Source of the DNA: an uncultured Clostridia bacterium
Lineage (GTDB): Bacteria > Bacillota > Clostridia > TANB77 > CAG-508
Assembly: GCA_934149155.1 (NCBI GenBank)
Contig: CAKPDZ010000020.1
Span: forward strand, 1-23,412
Length of the DNA stretch: 23,412 bases
Reading direction: 5' to 3'
The first letter of the stretch is position 1. Every line of letters starts with the position of its first letter. The position numbers and the translations under genes were made by a program. This document shows, in pieces, positions 16,201 through 23,412 of this stretch. The notes below the pieces were generated by a model that made no database searches, was not told the DNA's origin, and saw only the letters and a program-made list of their open reading frames with translations.

Positions 16201-19200
16201 TTCCAGATAATTATCAAGAAGACAGAAAACAACTTGTAGTACCAAGAACATCATCAACAAATATAGGACTTTCAATGTTAGCAATAATATCAAGTTATGA
16301 CTTAGGATTTGAAGGGTTAGAATCAAGTATAGATAGGCTAAAAAATCTAATAAATGTTGTATATGATTTACCAAAATGGAATGGACATTTATACAATTGG
16401 TACAATATAAAAACGATGAAACCTTTAATACCAAGATATATTTCAACAGTAGATAGTGGAAATTTAGTTGGGTATATGTATACAACAAGAGCTTTTTTAG
16501 AGGAACTAGACAAAACAGACGAAATAGAGGATATGATAAATAAACTAACTGAAATGATAGAAAATACAGATTTTAAAGTATTATATAATGAAGAGCAGAG
16601 ATTATTTTCAATAGGATTTAATATAGAAGAAAACAAATTGACAGATTCATATTATGATTTATTAGCATCAGAAGCAAGACAAGCAAGTTTAGTAGCAATA
16701 GCTAAAAATGATGTACCATCAAAACATTGGAATAATTTGAGCAGAACTTTAACAGTATTAAGAAAATACAAAGGACTTATATCATGGTCTGGAACAGCAT
16801 TTGAATATTTAATGCCAAATATCAATATACCAAGATATGAAGGAAGTTTATTAGATGAATCTTGCAGATTTGCAATAATGAATCAAATTGAATATAGCCA
16901 AAAGCTAGGAATACCTTGGGGAATATCAGAAGCGGCATTTAATTTAAAAGACTTGCATTCAAATTATCAATATAAAGCATTTGGAATACCATGGTTAGGT
17001 CTAAAAAGAGGATTAGCAGATGAAATGGTAAGTGCAACTTATGGAAGTGTATTAGCAATAACAGATATGCCAACAGCAGTAATAAGAAATTTAAAACAAT
17101 TAGAAAAACAAGGAATGTATGATAAATATGGATTTTATGAATCAATAGATTACACACCAGAAAGACTTACAAAAGGTCAAAAATCAATACCTGTAAAAAC
17201 ATATATGGCACATCATCAGGCACTGATATTATTATCTATAAACAATCTATTTAATAATCAAATCTTTCAAAAAAGATTCATGAAAAATCCAGAAATAGAA
17301 GCAGTAAGTATTTTATTGCAAGAAAGAATGCCAGAAACATTTATAATAACAAAAGAATCAAAAGAAAAACCAGAAAAAATTAGATATCAAGATTACGAAA
17401 ATTATACAGTAAGAGAATATAACAAAATAGATGAGAGAGTAATAAGAGGAAATGTAATAGGAAATGAAAAATATGTGGTAGCAATGAACCAGCTGGGATG
17501 TGGAGTAAGCAAATTTGAAGAAAACTATATAAATAGATTTAAAAGGACAGATGATTATAAGCAAGGGATATTTTTCTATATAAAAGATATAAAATCAAAT
17601 GAAATTTGGTCTGCAACAGATGATAAAAATTGTGAGCAATTTACAGTTCAATTTATGCCAGACAGAAATCAATTTGAAAAAACGGAAGAAGAAATAAAAA
17701 CAAAATTTAAAGTTACTGTTGATGCAAATGAACCTGTTGAAATACGAAGACTTGAAATTCAAAATAAAACACAAGAAGAAAAAATATTAGAAGTAACATC
17801 ATATTTTGAGCCAGTACTTTCAAGAAAAGAACAGGATTATGCACATCAAGCATTTAACAATCTATTTTTAGTGTATGGATATAATCAAGAAAATGATTAC
17901 CTGACAGTAAAAAGAAAGAAAAGAGAAAGTCATCAAAAGGAATTATATTTGATTGCCAAAATGCAGACAAACAGTGAGAAAATAGGAGAAACAGAATATG
18001 AGATAGATAGGGCAAAATTTGCAGGAAGAAATAATTTCGGAATACCAAAAGCTGTTCAAAATTCTACGCCATTGTCTAAAAAAATAGGACTTACTACAGA
18101 AGGGATAGTTGCACTAAAAAATACAATCAAAATTCAACCAGAGCAGAAAGTGTATGTTGATTTAATATTATCTGTTGAGTATGAAGAACAGCTAGCAATT
18201 CAAAATATAGAAAAATACAAAGTGATGGAAAATGTAGGCAGAGAATTTGAAATTGTAAAAGCTAAAACAGAAGCGGAATCAAGATATCTCGAAATTAAAG
18301 GAAAAGATATGGATATATATCAAACAATATTATCATATATCTTGTTTGACAATCCATTAAAAAATAATGCTAAATTAGCATATAAAACGTATGAACAAAA
18401 AGACTTATGGAAATATGGTATTTCTGGTGATTTACCTATAATTACAGTTACAATTAAATATATAAATGATATTTATGTAGTTAAACAAATTATAAAAGCA
18501 TATGAATTTTTTAGAACTAAAAATGTGCAAGTTGAGCTGGTAATAATAGATGAAGAAAACTACAGTTACGAAAACTATATAAAAGATGAAATTGAAGGAG
18601 TTATTTTAAATAGCCATTTAGCATATATGAAAAATATTTATGGTGGAATTTTTTTGCTTTCTAAAAGTGAAATGGATGTACAAGATGTAAATTTAATAAA
18701 GTTTGTATCAAGTTTAGTAATAGACAGTCATTTAGGGAATTTACGAAACATTATAAAAGACATGGAAGAGGATGTACTAGACGAATATAGAGTTGTTGAA
18801 AATACAAAAGAAATAACCACAGAAGAAGATAATACAAAAGATATAGATATTTTAAATAATATGAATGAACCTAAATATTATAATGAATATGGAGCCTTTA
18901 CAGAAGACGGAAAAGAATATGTTATAAGAGTAAATAAAGAAAATAAATTGCCAACAACTTGGAGTCATGTAATTGCAAATGAAAAATTCGGTAGTGTGGT
19001 AACAGAAAGTGGTGGAGGATATACTTGGTACAAAAATAGTAGATTAAATAGAATCACAAGTTGGCAAAATAGTGCATGTAGTAATATTCCATCAGAAATA
19101 ATTTATTTAAAAGATGAAGAAAATGGACGTATATGGACACCAACTGCAATGCCTATGCCAGATGACAAGAATTATAATGCAGTATTTGGATTTGGATATG

Positions 19201-21251
19201 CTAAATATATTCATTCAAGTGATGAAATTACGCAAGAATTAGAAGTATTTGTACCACAAGAAGAAAGCTGTAAAATCAATATTTTAACATTAAAAAATAA
19301 TGCACCTAAAAAGAAAAAATTAAAAATTTTATACTATGTTAAACCAGTAATAGGAGAAGATGAAATAAAGTCAGATACTTATATAAGACTTAAATATGAA
19401 GAAAATTCAAATATGATAATAGCCAAAAATCTTTATAATGTTGATGAGTTTAATGACACAATATATGTTTCTAGTAGTGAGAAAATCAAGTCATTTACAG
19501 GAAATAAGAAAACTTTTGGAGTTAACAAAGTTAGACTTGATAATGATAGCGGAATAGGCAAAAAATCTTGTATTGCGATAGAATTAGAAGTGGAAATAGA
19601 AAGTTTTTCTGATAAAAAAATATCTATAGTTTTAGGTGCAGAAGAAAATTTAGTTTCAGCTAAAGATATAGCATATAAATATTCAAAAGTTCAGAATTGT
19701 AATATGGAACTTGGAAAAGTAAAAAATAAATGGAATGATTTATTAGGAAGGTTACAAGTAAAAACACCATATGAATCTTTAAATATAATGCTTAATGGTT
19801 GGATAATGTATCAAACCATAAGTAGTAGATTACTTGCTAAAAGTGGATTTTATCAATCAGGAGGGGCATATGGATTTAGAGACCAATTGCAAGATGCATA
19901 TGGTACAAAATTTTTAGATACTAATATTTTATATAATCAAATAATCAAACAAAGTAAACATCAATTTATAGAAGGAGATGTTGAACATTGGTGGCATGAG
20001 GAAAATAATAGAGGTATAAGAACTAAGTTTTCTGATGATTTATTGTGGCTTCCATATATGGTTATAAAATATATTAGACACACTGGAGATTATGAGATTT
20101 TAAATGTTGTTACACCATATTTGCAAGGTGCAAAGTTAAGTGAAAATGAAAAAGAAAAATATGAACAATATTTGTCATCAAATATTGAAGGAAGTATTTA
20201 TGAACATTGCAAAAAGGCAATTGATAGAGCTTGTGGCAGTAGTGATAATTATTGGAGTTTTGGAGAACATGGATTGCCTAAAATAGGAATAGGTGATTGG
20301 AATGATGGATTTAGTAATATAGGACCAGAAGGTAAAGGAGAAAGTGTATGGCTAGGATTTTTCTTATATGAAATTTTGAATCAATTCATTTCAATTGCAG
20401 AATATATGAATGATTTAGAGGTTGTTGAGCAATACAAACAAATAGCGAAAAAGTTGCAAGTAAACTTAAATACAAATGCATGGAATGGTAGATGGTTTAA
20501 AAGAGCTTTTGCTGATAATGGTGACGTCTATGGAAGTATGGAAAATGAAGAATGTAGAATTGACAGTATTGCTCAAAGTTGGTCTGTAATTTCTGGTGCA
20601 GGTGATGAAGAAAAACAAAAGCAGGCAATGGAAAGTTTAGAAAATCATTTGGTTGATGTTGAAAGTGGAATTATTAAATTATTAGATCCTCCTTTTGAAA
20701 AGGGCAAGCTTGAGCCTGGATATATTAAAGCTTATGTTCCAGGTGTTAGAGAAAATGGGGGACAATACACACACTCTGCCATTTGGGCAATTATTGCAGA
20801 AGCAATGCTTGGAAAAGGAGATAAAGCAGTAGAATTATATAAAATGATAACACCAATAGAACATGCAAAAACAAAAGAATCAGCAAACAAATATAAAGTT
20901 GAACCATATGTACTTGCAGCAGACGTGTATGGTGCACAAAATTTAGCAGGTTCAGGAGGTTGGACATGGTATACAGGTTCAAGCAGTTGGTATTATTTAG
21001 CTGGTGTTCAATATATTTTAGGACTTAATATTTATCATAATACTATGAGTTTTAATCCTTGTATTCCTAAATTTTGGGATGAATATGAGATTAAATATAA
21101 ATTTGGAAATAGTATTTATAATATTGTTGTTAAAAATCCAGATGAAAAAAATATAGGTGTTTCTAAAGTGATGATTGATGGTGTTGAACATGAAAATAAA
21201 ATTGTTCTTGATGGTAGTGGGAGAGTATTTAATATAGAAATAGTTATGTAA
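13245..21251 (+). CDS. Cyclic beta-1,2-glucan synthase-like protein (GT84 + glycoamylase-like + GH94)
   Basis: This giant membrane enzyme likely polymerises glucose from UDP-glucose into beta-1,2-glucan and cyclises it, with the GH94 part trimming by phosphorolysis (known for Rhizobiales Cgs/NdvB). I start at TTG 13245, which has aggagtgg 6 bases before it, giving 2668 residues; an in-frame TTG at 13197 lacks a site. Order: N-terminal region (1-390); membrane segments near 393-440; GT84 domain with DADTD at 606-610, TGKGIYDV near 690, SHDLLEGSYLRCGLASDI near 716 and SRWTRGDW at 751-758; more membrane segments near 780-825 and 906-945; a glycoamylase-like domain (about 950-1360); two GH94 N-terminal-type sandwich domains; and the C-terminal GH94 catalytic domain with SGGAYGFRDQLQDAY, HWWHEENNRGIRTKFSDDLL, GIGDWNDG at 2348-2355 and NGGQYTHSAIW. 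All signatures appear intact. The linear versus cyclic product is not known. Confidence 0.88.
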   Translation: MKKYQKLDIEGAILDEEQLKKHMEKIAIQHTLKSKSDKNTYPIPQMLTNYGLIKSTYNLLNEHIKLGINIHPAGEWILDNFYIVEESVRQIEKEITLKKYTNFVGIQNGKYTGFARIYVLATEIVAYTDNRINGENLEKYLQAYQTKKTLNMEEIWNIGVFLQIAIIQNISDICEKIYSSQIQKYKVKSIIERLVEKKDKSELKYNQFSGMRLKGNEVRNMKYPFIEYMSYSLKKYGKKAYGYLNILEEEVEKLGITVSDAIQKEHFATAIRKITMGNCITSIKTIQRINFLDIFEKINGVEGILSNDPADVYDKMEYKTKEYYRNTIKEIAQKTKMSEIYIARKTIELCNNAERGSKQSHIGYYLIDDGRSELYNKLQYKEKILKTQTKSKIYIITFFILTLGLSIILAGVNEKNLTKFILTTIFLIIPISEFINQTIQYILGKIVKPKIIPKMELANGITKENATFVVIPTIIKTKEKVQELFNKMEVFYLANKSQNLYFALLGDCSESTTKDEKFDKEVIEEGLRQVAILNEKYSQNGFPIFHFIYRERQYNKKEDKYLGWERKRGLLTQFNEYILKNEKNKFKINTINQQELPQIKYVITLDADTDLVLNTAFELVGAMSHILNRPEIQNGIVAKGHALIQPRVGINLNVSHTNLFTKIFAGAGGIDNYTNAISDVYQDNFQEGIFTGKGIYDVEVFSKVLKQEIPENTVLSHDLLEGSYLRCGLASDIMLMDGYPTKYASFMNRLSRWTRGDWQITRWLKSKLNTLSKFKIFDNLRRSLFEIAIIVLLVWGICTKSQSLVLTSLGIVIYPFVLEILTLAFSRKEGEKKQKTFTPHIAGVKGAIYRAILTVGCVPYKAYVELKAICKTIYRVNISHKHLLEWMTSEDAEKQSKTTFENYYKMMAINVIFGILAILLGFERKLLTIIGILWITIPYIMYKISKVPENNKKKIAKEDEIYLKEIAQRTWQFFKDYLTAENNYMIPDNYQEDRKQLVVPRTSSTNIGLSMLAIISSYDLGFEGLESSIDRLKNLINVVYDLPKWNGHLYNWYNIKTMKPLIPRYISTVDSGNLVGYMYTTRAFLEELDKTDEIEDMINKLTEMIENTDFKVLYNEEQRLFSIGFNIEENKLTDSYYDLLASEARQASLVAIAKNDVPSKHWNNLSRTLTVLRKYKGLISWSGTAFEYLMPNINIPRYEGSLLDESCRFAIMNQIEYSQKLGIPWGISEAAFNLKDLHSNYQYKAFGIPWLGLKRGLADEMVSATYGSVLAITDMPTAVIRNLKQLEKQGMYDKYGFYESIDYTPERLTKGQKSIPVKTYMAHHQALILLSINNLFNNQIFQKRFMKNPEIEAVSILLQERMPETFIITKESKEKPEKIRYQDYENYTVREYNKIDERVIRGNVIGNEKYVVAMNQLGCGVSKFEENYINRFKRTDDYKQGIFFYIKDIKSNEIWSATDDKNCEQFTVQFMPDRNQFEKTEEEIKTKFKVTVDANEPVEIRRLEIQNKTQEEKILEVTSYFEPVLSRKEQDYAHQAFNNLFLVYGYNQENDYLTVKRKKRESHQKELYLIAKMQTNSEKIGETEYEIDRAKFAGRNNFGIPKAVQNSTPLSKKIGLTTEGIVALKNTIKIQPEQKVYVDLILSVEYEEQLAIQNIEKYKVMENVGREFEIVKAKTEAESRYLEIKGKDMDIYQTILSYILFDNPLKNNAKLAYKTYEQKDLWKYGISGDLPIITVTIKYINDIYVVKQIIKAYEFFRTKNVQVELVIIDEENYSYENYIKDEIEGVILNSHLAYMKNIYGGIFLLSKSEMDVQDVNLIKFVSSLVIDSHLGNLRNIIKDMEEDVLDEYRVVENTKEITTEEDNTKDIDILNNMNEPKYYNEYGAFTEDGKEYVIRVNKENKLPTTWSHVIANEKFGSVVTESGGGYTWYKNSRLNRITSWQNSACSNIPSEIIYLKDEENGRIWTPTAMPMPDDKNYNAVFGFGYAKYIHSSDEITQELEVFVPQEESCKINILTLKNNAPKKKKLKILYYVKPVIGEDEIKSDTYIRLKYEENSNMIIAKNLYNVDEFNDTIYVSSSEKIKSFTGNKKTFGVNKVRLDNDSGIGKKSCIAIELEVEIESFSDKKISIVLGAEENLVSAKDIAYKYSKVQNCNMELGKVKNKWNDLLGRLQVKTPYESLNIMLNGWIMYQTISSRLLAKSGFYQSGGAYGFRDQLQDAYGTKFLDTNILYNQIIKQSKHQFIEGDVEHWWHEENNRGIRTKFSDDLLWLPYMVIKYIRHTGDYEILNVVTPYLQGAKLSENEKEKYEQYLSSNIEGSIYEHCKKAIDRACGSSDNYWSFGEHGLPKIGIGDWNDGFSNIGPEGKGESVWLGFFLYEILNQFISIAEYMNDLEVVEQYKQIAKKLQVNLNTNAWNGRWFKRAFADNGDVYGSMENEECRIDSIAQSWSVISGAGDEEKQKQAMESLENHLVDVESGIIKLLDPPFEKGKLEPGYIKAYVPGVRENGGQYTHSAIWAIIAEAMLGKGDKAVELYKMITPIEHAKTKESANKYKVEPYVLAADVYGAQNLAGSGGWTWYTGSSSWYYLAGVQYILGLNIYHNTMSFNPCIPKFWDEYEIKYKFGNSIYNIVVKNPDEKNIGVSKVMIDGVEHENKIVLDGSGRVFNIEIVM

Positions 21252-21254
21252 AAC

Positions 21255-21283
21255 TTGATTTTGATGGCAAAATAAGGTATAAT
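21255..21283 (+). promoter_or_regulatory. Promoter of the FGE-fold gene
   Basis: TTGATT at 21255-21260 and a perfect TATAAT at 21278-21283 are 17 bases apart, directly after the glucan synthase stop. Confidence 0.75.
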
Positions 21284-21344
21284 TATTATGTTAATAACTT
21301 ATATTTTATTAAACCGTTATAAAATACTTAAGGAGGAATAAGCA

Positions 21345-22283
21345 ATGATGAAACGGTATGAAAAATTTGTATTTGAAGCTGAAAAGGGGGTAAATTTTAC
21401 AACTACAGATGGATTAAATGGAGAATTAATTGTAAGAGCTTTTAATATGTTTTTAGAAATAGATTCTACCAAAATAGTTATAGCTGAATCTTATTCTAAA
21501 AATTATGTTGATCCGCCTGTACCTAATGGATATAGACATGTAAAAGGAAACTGGAAGACTGGTTTTATGATTGAAAGAAAATCTGATAAAAGCCAATTTG
21601 TATGGATTCCTGTGGGATATCTTGATCTTGACGGAACATTGGATGGAAGAAATTTTTCGGAAAAATTTGGTAGGAGAAATTATGAAAGAGAAATTTTTTC
21701 TGAAAAAGAATTTAATGAAGAATTCAATGGTGAGTTGTTTGATCAATTGAAAAGCGTAAAAAAATACGGAGGCTTTTATATTTCTTGTTATGATATTTTT
21801 TGTGATAAGAATAATAAACCATATTCTCTACCAGGAATGAATCCAATTGTGGACATTGATTTTTTCGCTGCAAAAAAACTTGCGAGAAGTCTTGAAGATA
21901 CTGAAACCGTAAAAAGTCATTTAATGTATGGAGCTGAATATGATACTGTGTTAGCATGGATTTTAAAATCAAAAGCAAAAACTTTTGAAGAAGTTACAGT
22001 TGATTCTTCAAGCTGGGGAAACTATGAATTTGATAGAAAGAGCAATAAAATAGTACTCACAACAGCAAGCAGTGAAGAAACTTGTGTTAATAATATTTAT
22101 GATTTTGCAGGAAATATAGAAGAATGGACACAAGAAAAGAAAGGTACATCTGATAGGGTAACACGTGGAAGCGGAAACTTCATAAATAATGATAACAAAT
22201 ATAGTGTTTCATATAGAAATCATTACAATCCACATATGTATTATAGGGGTGTTGGATTTCGAGTTTCTCTTTGGATAGCTTAA
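21345..22283 (+). CDS. FGE-sulfatase/C-type-lectin-fold (SUMF1-like) domain protein, probably non-catalytic
   Basis: The 312-residue protein has no signal peptide or membrane segment. It starts at ATG 21345 (or the adjacent ATG at 21348) with taaggagga upstream. The order of motifs is that of a family common in gut Firmicutes: PPVPNGYRHVKGNWKTGFMI (57-76), QFVWIPVGYLDLDGTLDG (84-101), KFGRRNY (107-113), GGFYISCYD (142-150), YGAEYDTVLAWIL (195-207), SSWGNY (222-227), NNIYDFAGNIEEWT (249-262) and a C-terminal RVTRGSGNF...YYRGVGFRVSLWI. The last parts define the FGE/CLec fold. The catalytic cysteines of true formylglycine-generating enzymes are absent from the C-terminal region, so ligand or surface binding is likelier than oxidation. 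It has its own promoter and terminator. Confidence 0.78.
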   Translation: MMKRYEKFVFEAEKGVNFTTTDGLNGELIVRAFNMFLEIDSTKIVIAESYSKNYVDPPVPNGYRHVKGNWKTGFMIERKSDKSQFVWIPVGYLDLDGTLDGRNFSEKFGRRNYEREIFSEKEFNEEFNGELFDQLKSVKKYGGFYISCYDIFCDKNNKPYSLPGMNPIVDIDFFAAKKLARSLEDTETVKSHLMYGAEYDTVLAWILKSKAKTFEEVTVDSSSWGNYEFDRKSNKIVLTTASSEETCVNNIYDFAGNIEEWTQEKKGTSDRVTRGSGNFINNDNKYSVSYRNHYNPHMYYRGVGFRVSLWIA

Positions 22284-22292
22284 ATACAATTA

Positions 22293-22326
22293 CAAAAAAG
22301 TTCTGAAATTTCAGAGCTTTTTTTGT
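22293..22326 (+). terminator. Intrinsic terminator after the FGE-fold gene
   Basis: aagttctga (22298-22306) pairs with tcagagctt (22311-22319), one G-T pair, loop aatt, with A-run and T-run flanks and a strong T tract. Confidence 0.88.
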
Positions 22327-22348
22327 GTAATCAGATATAATGTGAAAA

Positions 22349-22377
22349 TTGAATAAAAAAAGTATTAAATGTAAATA
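22349..22377 (+). promoter_or_regulatory. Possible integrase promoter
   Basis: TTGAAT at 22349-22354 and TAAATA at 22372-22377 are 17 bases apart, after a terminator and before the recombinase gene. The -10 box is weak. A lone TATAAT also occurs at 22336-22341 without a -35 partner. Confidence 0.4.
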
Positions 22378-22441
22378 ATTACAACGAATAAACTTCTTTC
22401 TTATATTAAAATAATGTATGGAAGGAGGAAAAAGGGAGGTA

Positions 22442-23383
22442 ATGAATATTTTAGAAATAATAAAGAGGAAAAAGGCTAATATAACACTTTCTTTTAATGA
22501 TGTTGTAGAAGAATGGCTTGAATACAAGAAAAGAACAATAAAAAAATCATCATATTCTAATTATGAATATATGATTAACAAATATTTAAGACCATATTTG
22601 CAAGATAAAAAAATAATGGAATTAGAAAAATATGATTTCAATGAATTGATCAATGAATTAAATCTAGAATTATCACCAAAAACTGTAAGGGACATTATAT
22701 GTATTTTAAAATCAATATTAAATTATGTGGAAGATGAATATGGAGGGAAGATAAAAAATAAAAAAATAATAGCACCAAAGTTAGATGTAGAAAATATAAC
22801 AGTGTTTAGCAAAACAGAAAAACGAAAAATAGAGGACCTTTGTATAAATGATAATAATTTAAAAGAACTGGGTATTTTAATATGTATGAATACTGGACTT
22901 AGAATTGGAGAAATATGTGCTTTAAGATGGAAAGATATAAATTTAGAAAAGAGAATTATTTATATTCAATCTACATTAGAAAGAATTTATGATGAGAATT
23001 TGAAAAAAACACGAATAATAATAGATAAGCCTAAAACCAGAAATTCTGTAAGGCAAATTCCAATTTCTAATAAATTATATAATGTTTTAAAGCCATTGAA
23101 AAGAAAATATAAGGATGAAGATTTCTTTTTGACAGGTAAATCTGAAAAATATGTAGAACCTAGAAGCTACCAATATATTTATAAAAAAGTATTAAAGAAA
23201 TGTAAAATTCAATCACATAAATTTCATTGTTTGCGCCATTCATTTGCAAGTGAGTGTATAAATGTTGGAATGGACATAAAAACACTAAGTGAAATTCTAG
23301 GACATGCAAATGTGAACATTACTTTAAATATTTATGTCCATTCTTCTTACCAAACTAAGAAAAAATATTTAGAAAAAATCTAA
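22442..23383 (+). CDS. Tyrosine recombinase / phage-type integrase
   Basis: Site-specific recombinase that cuts and rejoins DNA through a 3'-phosphotyrosine. I choose ATG 22442 (313 residues) because gggaggt lies at 22434-22440; the in-frame ATG at 22418 would add eight residues and has no good site. Residues about 14-100 form the SAM-like core-binding domain, and about 120-313 the catalytic domain. The full active site is visible: R154 (TGLRIGEICALRW), K198 (KPKTRNS), H262 and R265 (FHCLRHSFAS), H288 (LGHANVNIT) and Y298 (NIYVHSS). It lacks the N-terminal AP2-type arm-binding domain of many Gram-positive integrases, so it is a compact type. No excisionase or att duplication is seen in the window, but an element could begin beyond the right edge. 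Confidence 0.9.
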   Translation: MNILEIIKRKKANITLSFNDVVEEWLEYKKRTIKKSSYSNYEYMINKYLRPYLQDKKIMELEKYDFNELINELNLELSPKTVRDIICILKSILNYVEDEYGGKIKNKKIIAPKLDVENITVFSKTEKRKIEDLCINDNNLKELGILICMNTGLRIGEICALRWKDINLEKRIIYIQSTLERIYDENLKKTRIIIDKPKTRNSVRQIPISNKLYNVLKPLKRKYKDEDFFLTGKSEKYVEPRSYQYIYKKVLKKCKIQSHKFHCLRHSFASECINVGMDIKTLSEILGHANVNITLNIYVHSSYQTKKKYLEKI

Positions 23384-23389
23384 ATTTTT

Positions 23390-23412
23390 TCTTTAAGTTA
23401 TATACTTAAAGA
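23390..23412 (+). repeat. Perfect inverted repeat at the window's right edge
   Basis: tctttaagt (23390-23398) and acttaaaga (23404-23412) are exact 9-bp arms around tatat, beginning 6 bases after the recombinase stop with a T run before it. It may be a terminator whose T tract is cut off, or a recombinase recognition site. Confidence 0.6.

Noticed and set aside
21313..21357. accgtt / aacggt inverted pair around the FGE-gene ribosome site
   Set aside because: Only 6 bp across a 33-base loop; likely chance.
22327..22441. Attachment site, tRNA or CRISPR repeat before the recombinase
   Set aside because: No tRNA-like fold, direct repeat or spaced repeat series is visible; only a terminator and weak promoter-like boxes.

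Overview
The window is AT-rich DNA with every supported gene on the + strand. Codon use is strongly A/T-biased (AGA, ATA, AAA) and TGA serves as a stop, so the code is standard. The gene set points to an anaerobic, low-GC Firmicute of the Clostridia type: a four-subunit pyruvate:ferredoxin oxidoreductase, a spore-photoproduct-lyase-like protein, an S-box riboswitch on metK, RecD2, and Clostridia-style ribosome binding sites. Species cannot be named from the sequence alone.

Layout. (1) 1-254 is the 3' end of rplQ (bL17). (2) 269-1562 is a SAM-I riboswitch with an intrinsic terminator, followed by metK. (3) 1609-2881 holds a small membrane-anchored protein resembling part of a GT2 glycosyltransferase, then a PflX-like radical SAM gene whose N-terminal 48 codons are separated from the rest by one extra base. 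(4) 2897-3351 has a clear promoter and a small gene resembling BECR-fold nucleases. (5) 3349-3517 has a promoter, a pseudoknotted RNA candidate and a terminator; I do not recognise the RNA family. (6) 3554-6025 is thyA, folA and the SPL-like gene. (7) 6029-9245 is a very good promoter, a hairpin-rich leader, porC-porD-porA-porB and a terminator. (8) 9300-12073 is trmL and recD2. (9) 12070-21251 is a promoter overlapping the recD2 stop, an unknown single-pass membrane protein, and a giant 2668-residue protein with the full architecture of a cyclic beta-1,2-glucan synthase. (10) 21255-23412 is a monocistronic FGE/C-type-lectin-fold protein, a terminator, a tyrosine recombinase and an inverted repeat at the window end.

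How the parts work together. MetK makes SAM, and the riboswitch closes expression when SAM is plentiful. Radical SAM proteins in the window (PflX-like, SPL-like) consume SAM. ThyA converts methylene-THF to DHF while making dTMP, and FolA regenerates THF. PorABCD links pyruvate, CoA and ferredoxin in anaerobic metabolism. TrmL modifies tRNA wobble nucleotides and RecD2 acts in DNA repair. The last third is cell-surface and accessory in character: a membrane-embedded glucan synthase, a lectin-fold protein and a site-specific recombinase.

The most promising unexplained object is the RNA at about 3384-3517: a three-way junction with two hairpins whose loops are complementary over 7 nt, bracketed by its own promoter and terminator. 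It lies between a nuclease-like gene and thyA. All structures were found by eye; no folding, homology search or covariation analysis was run.
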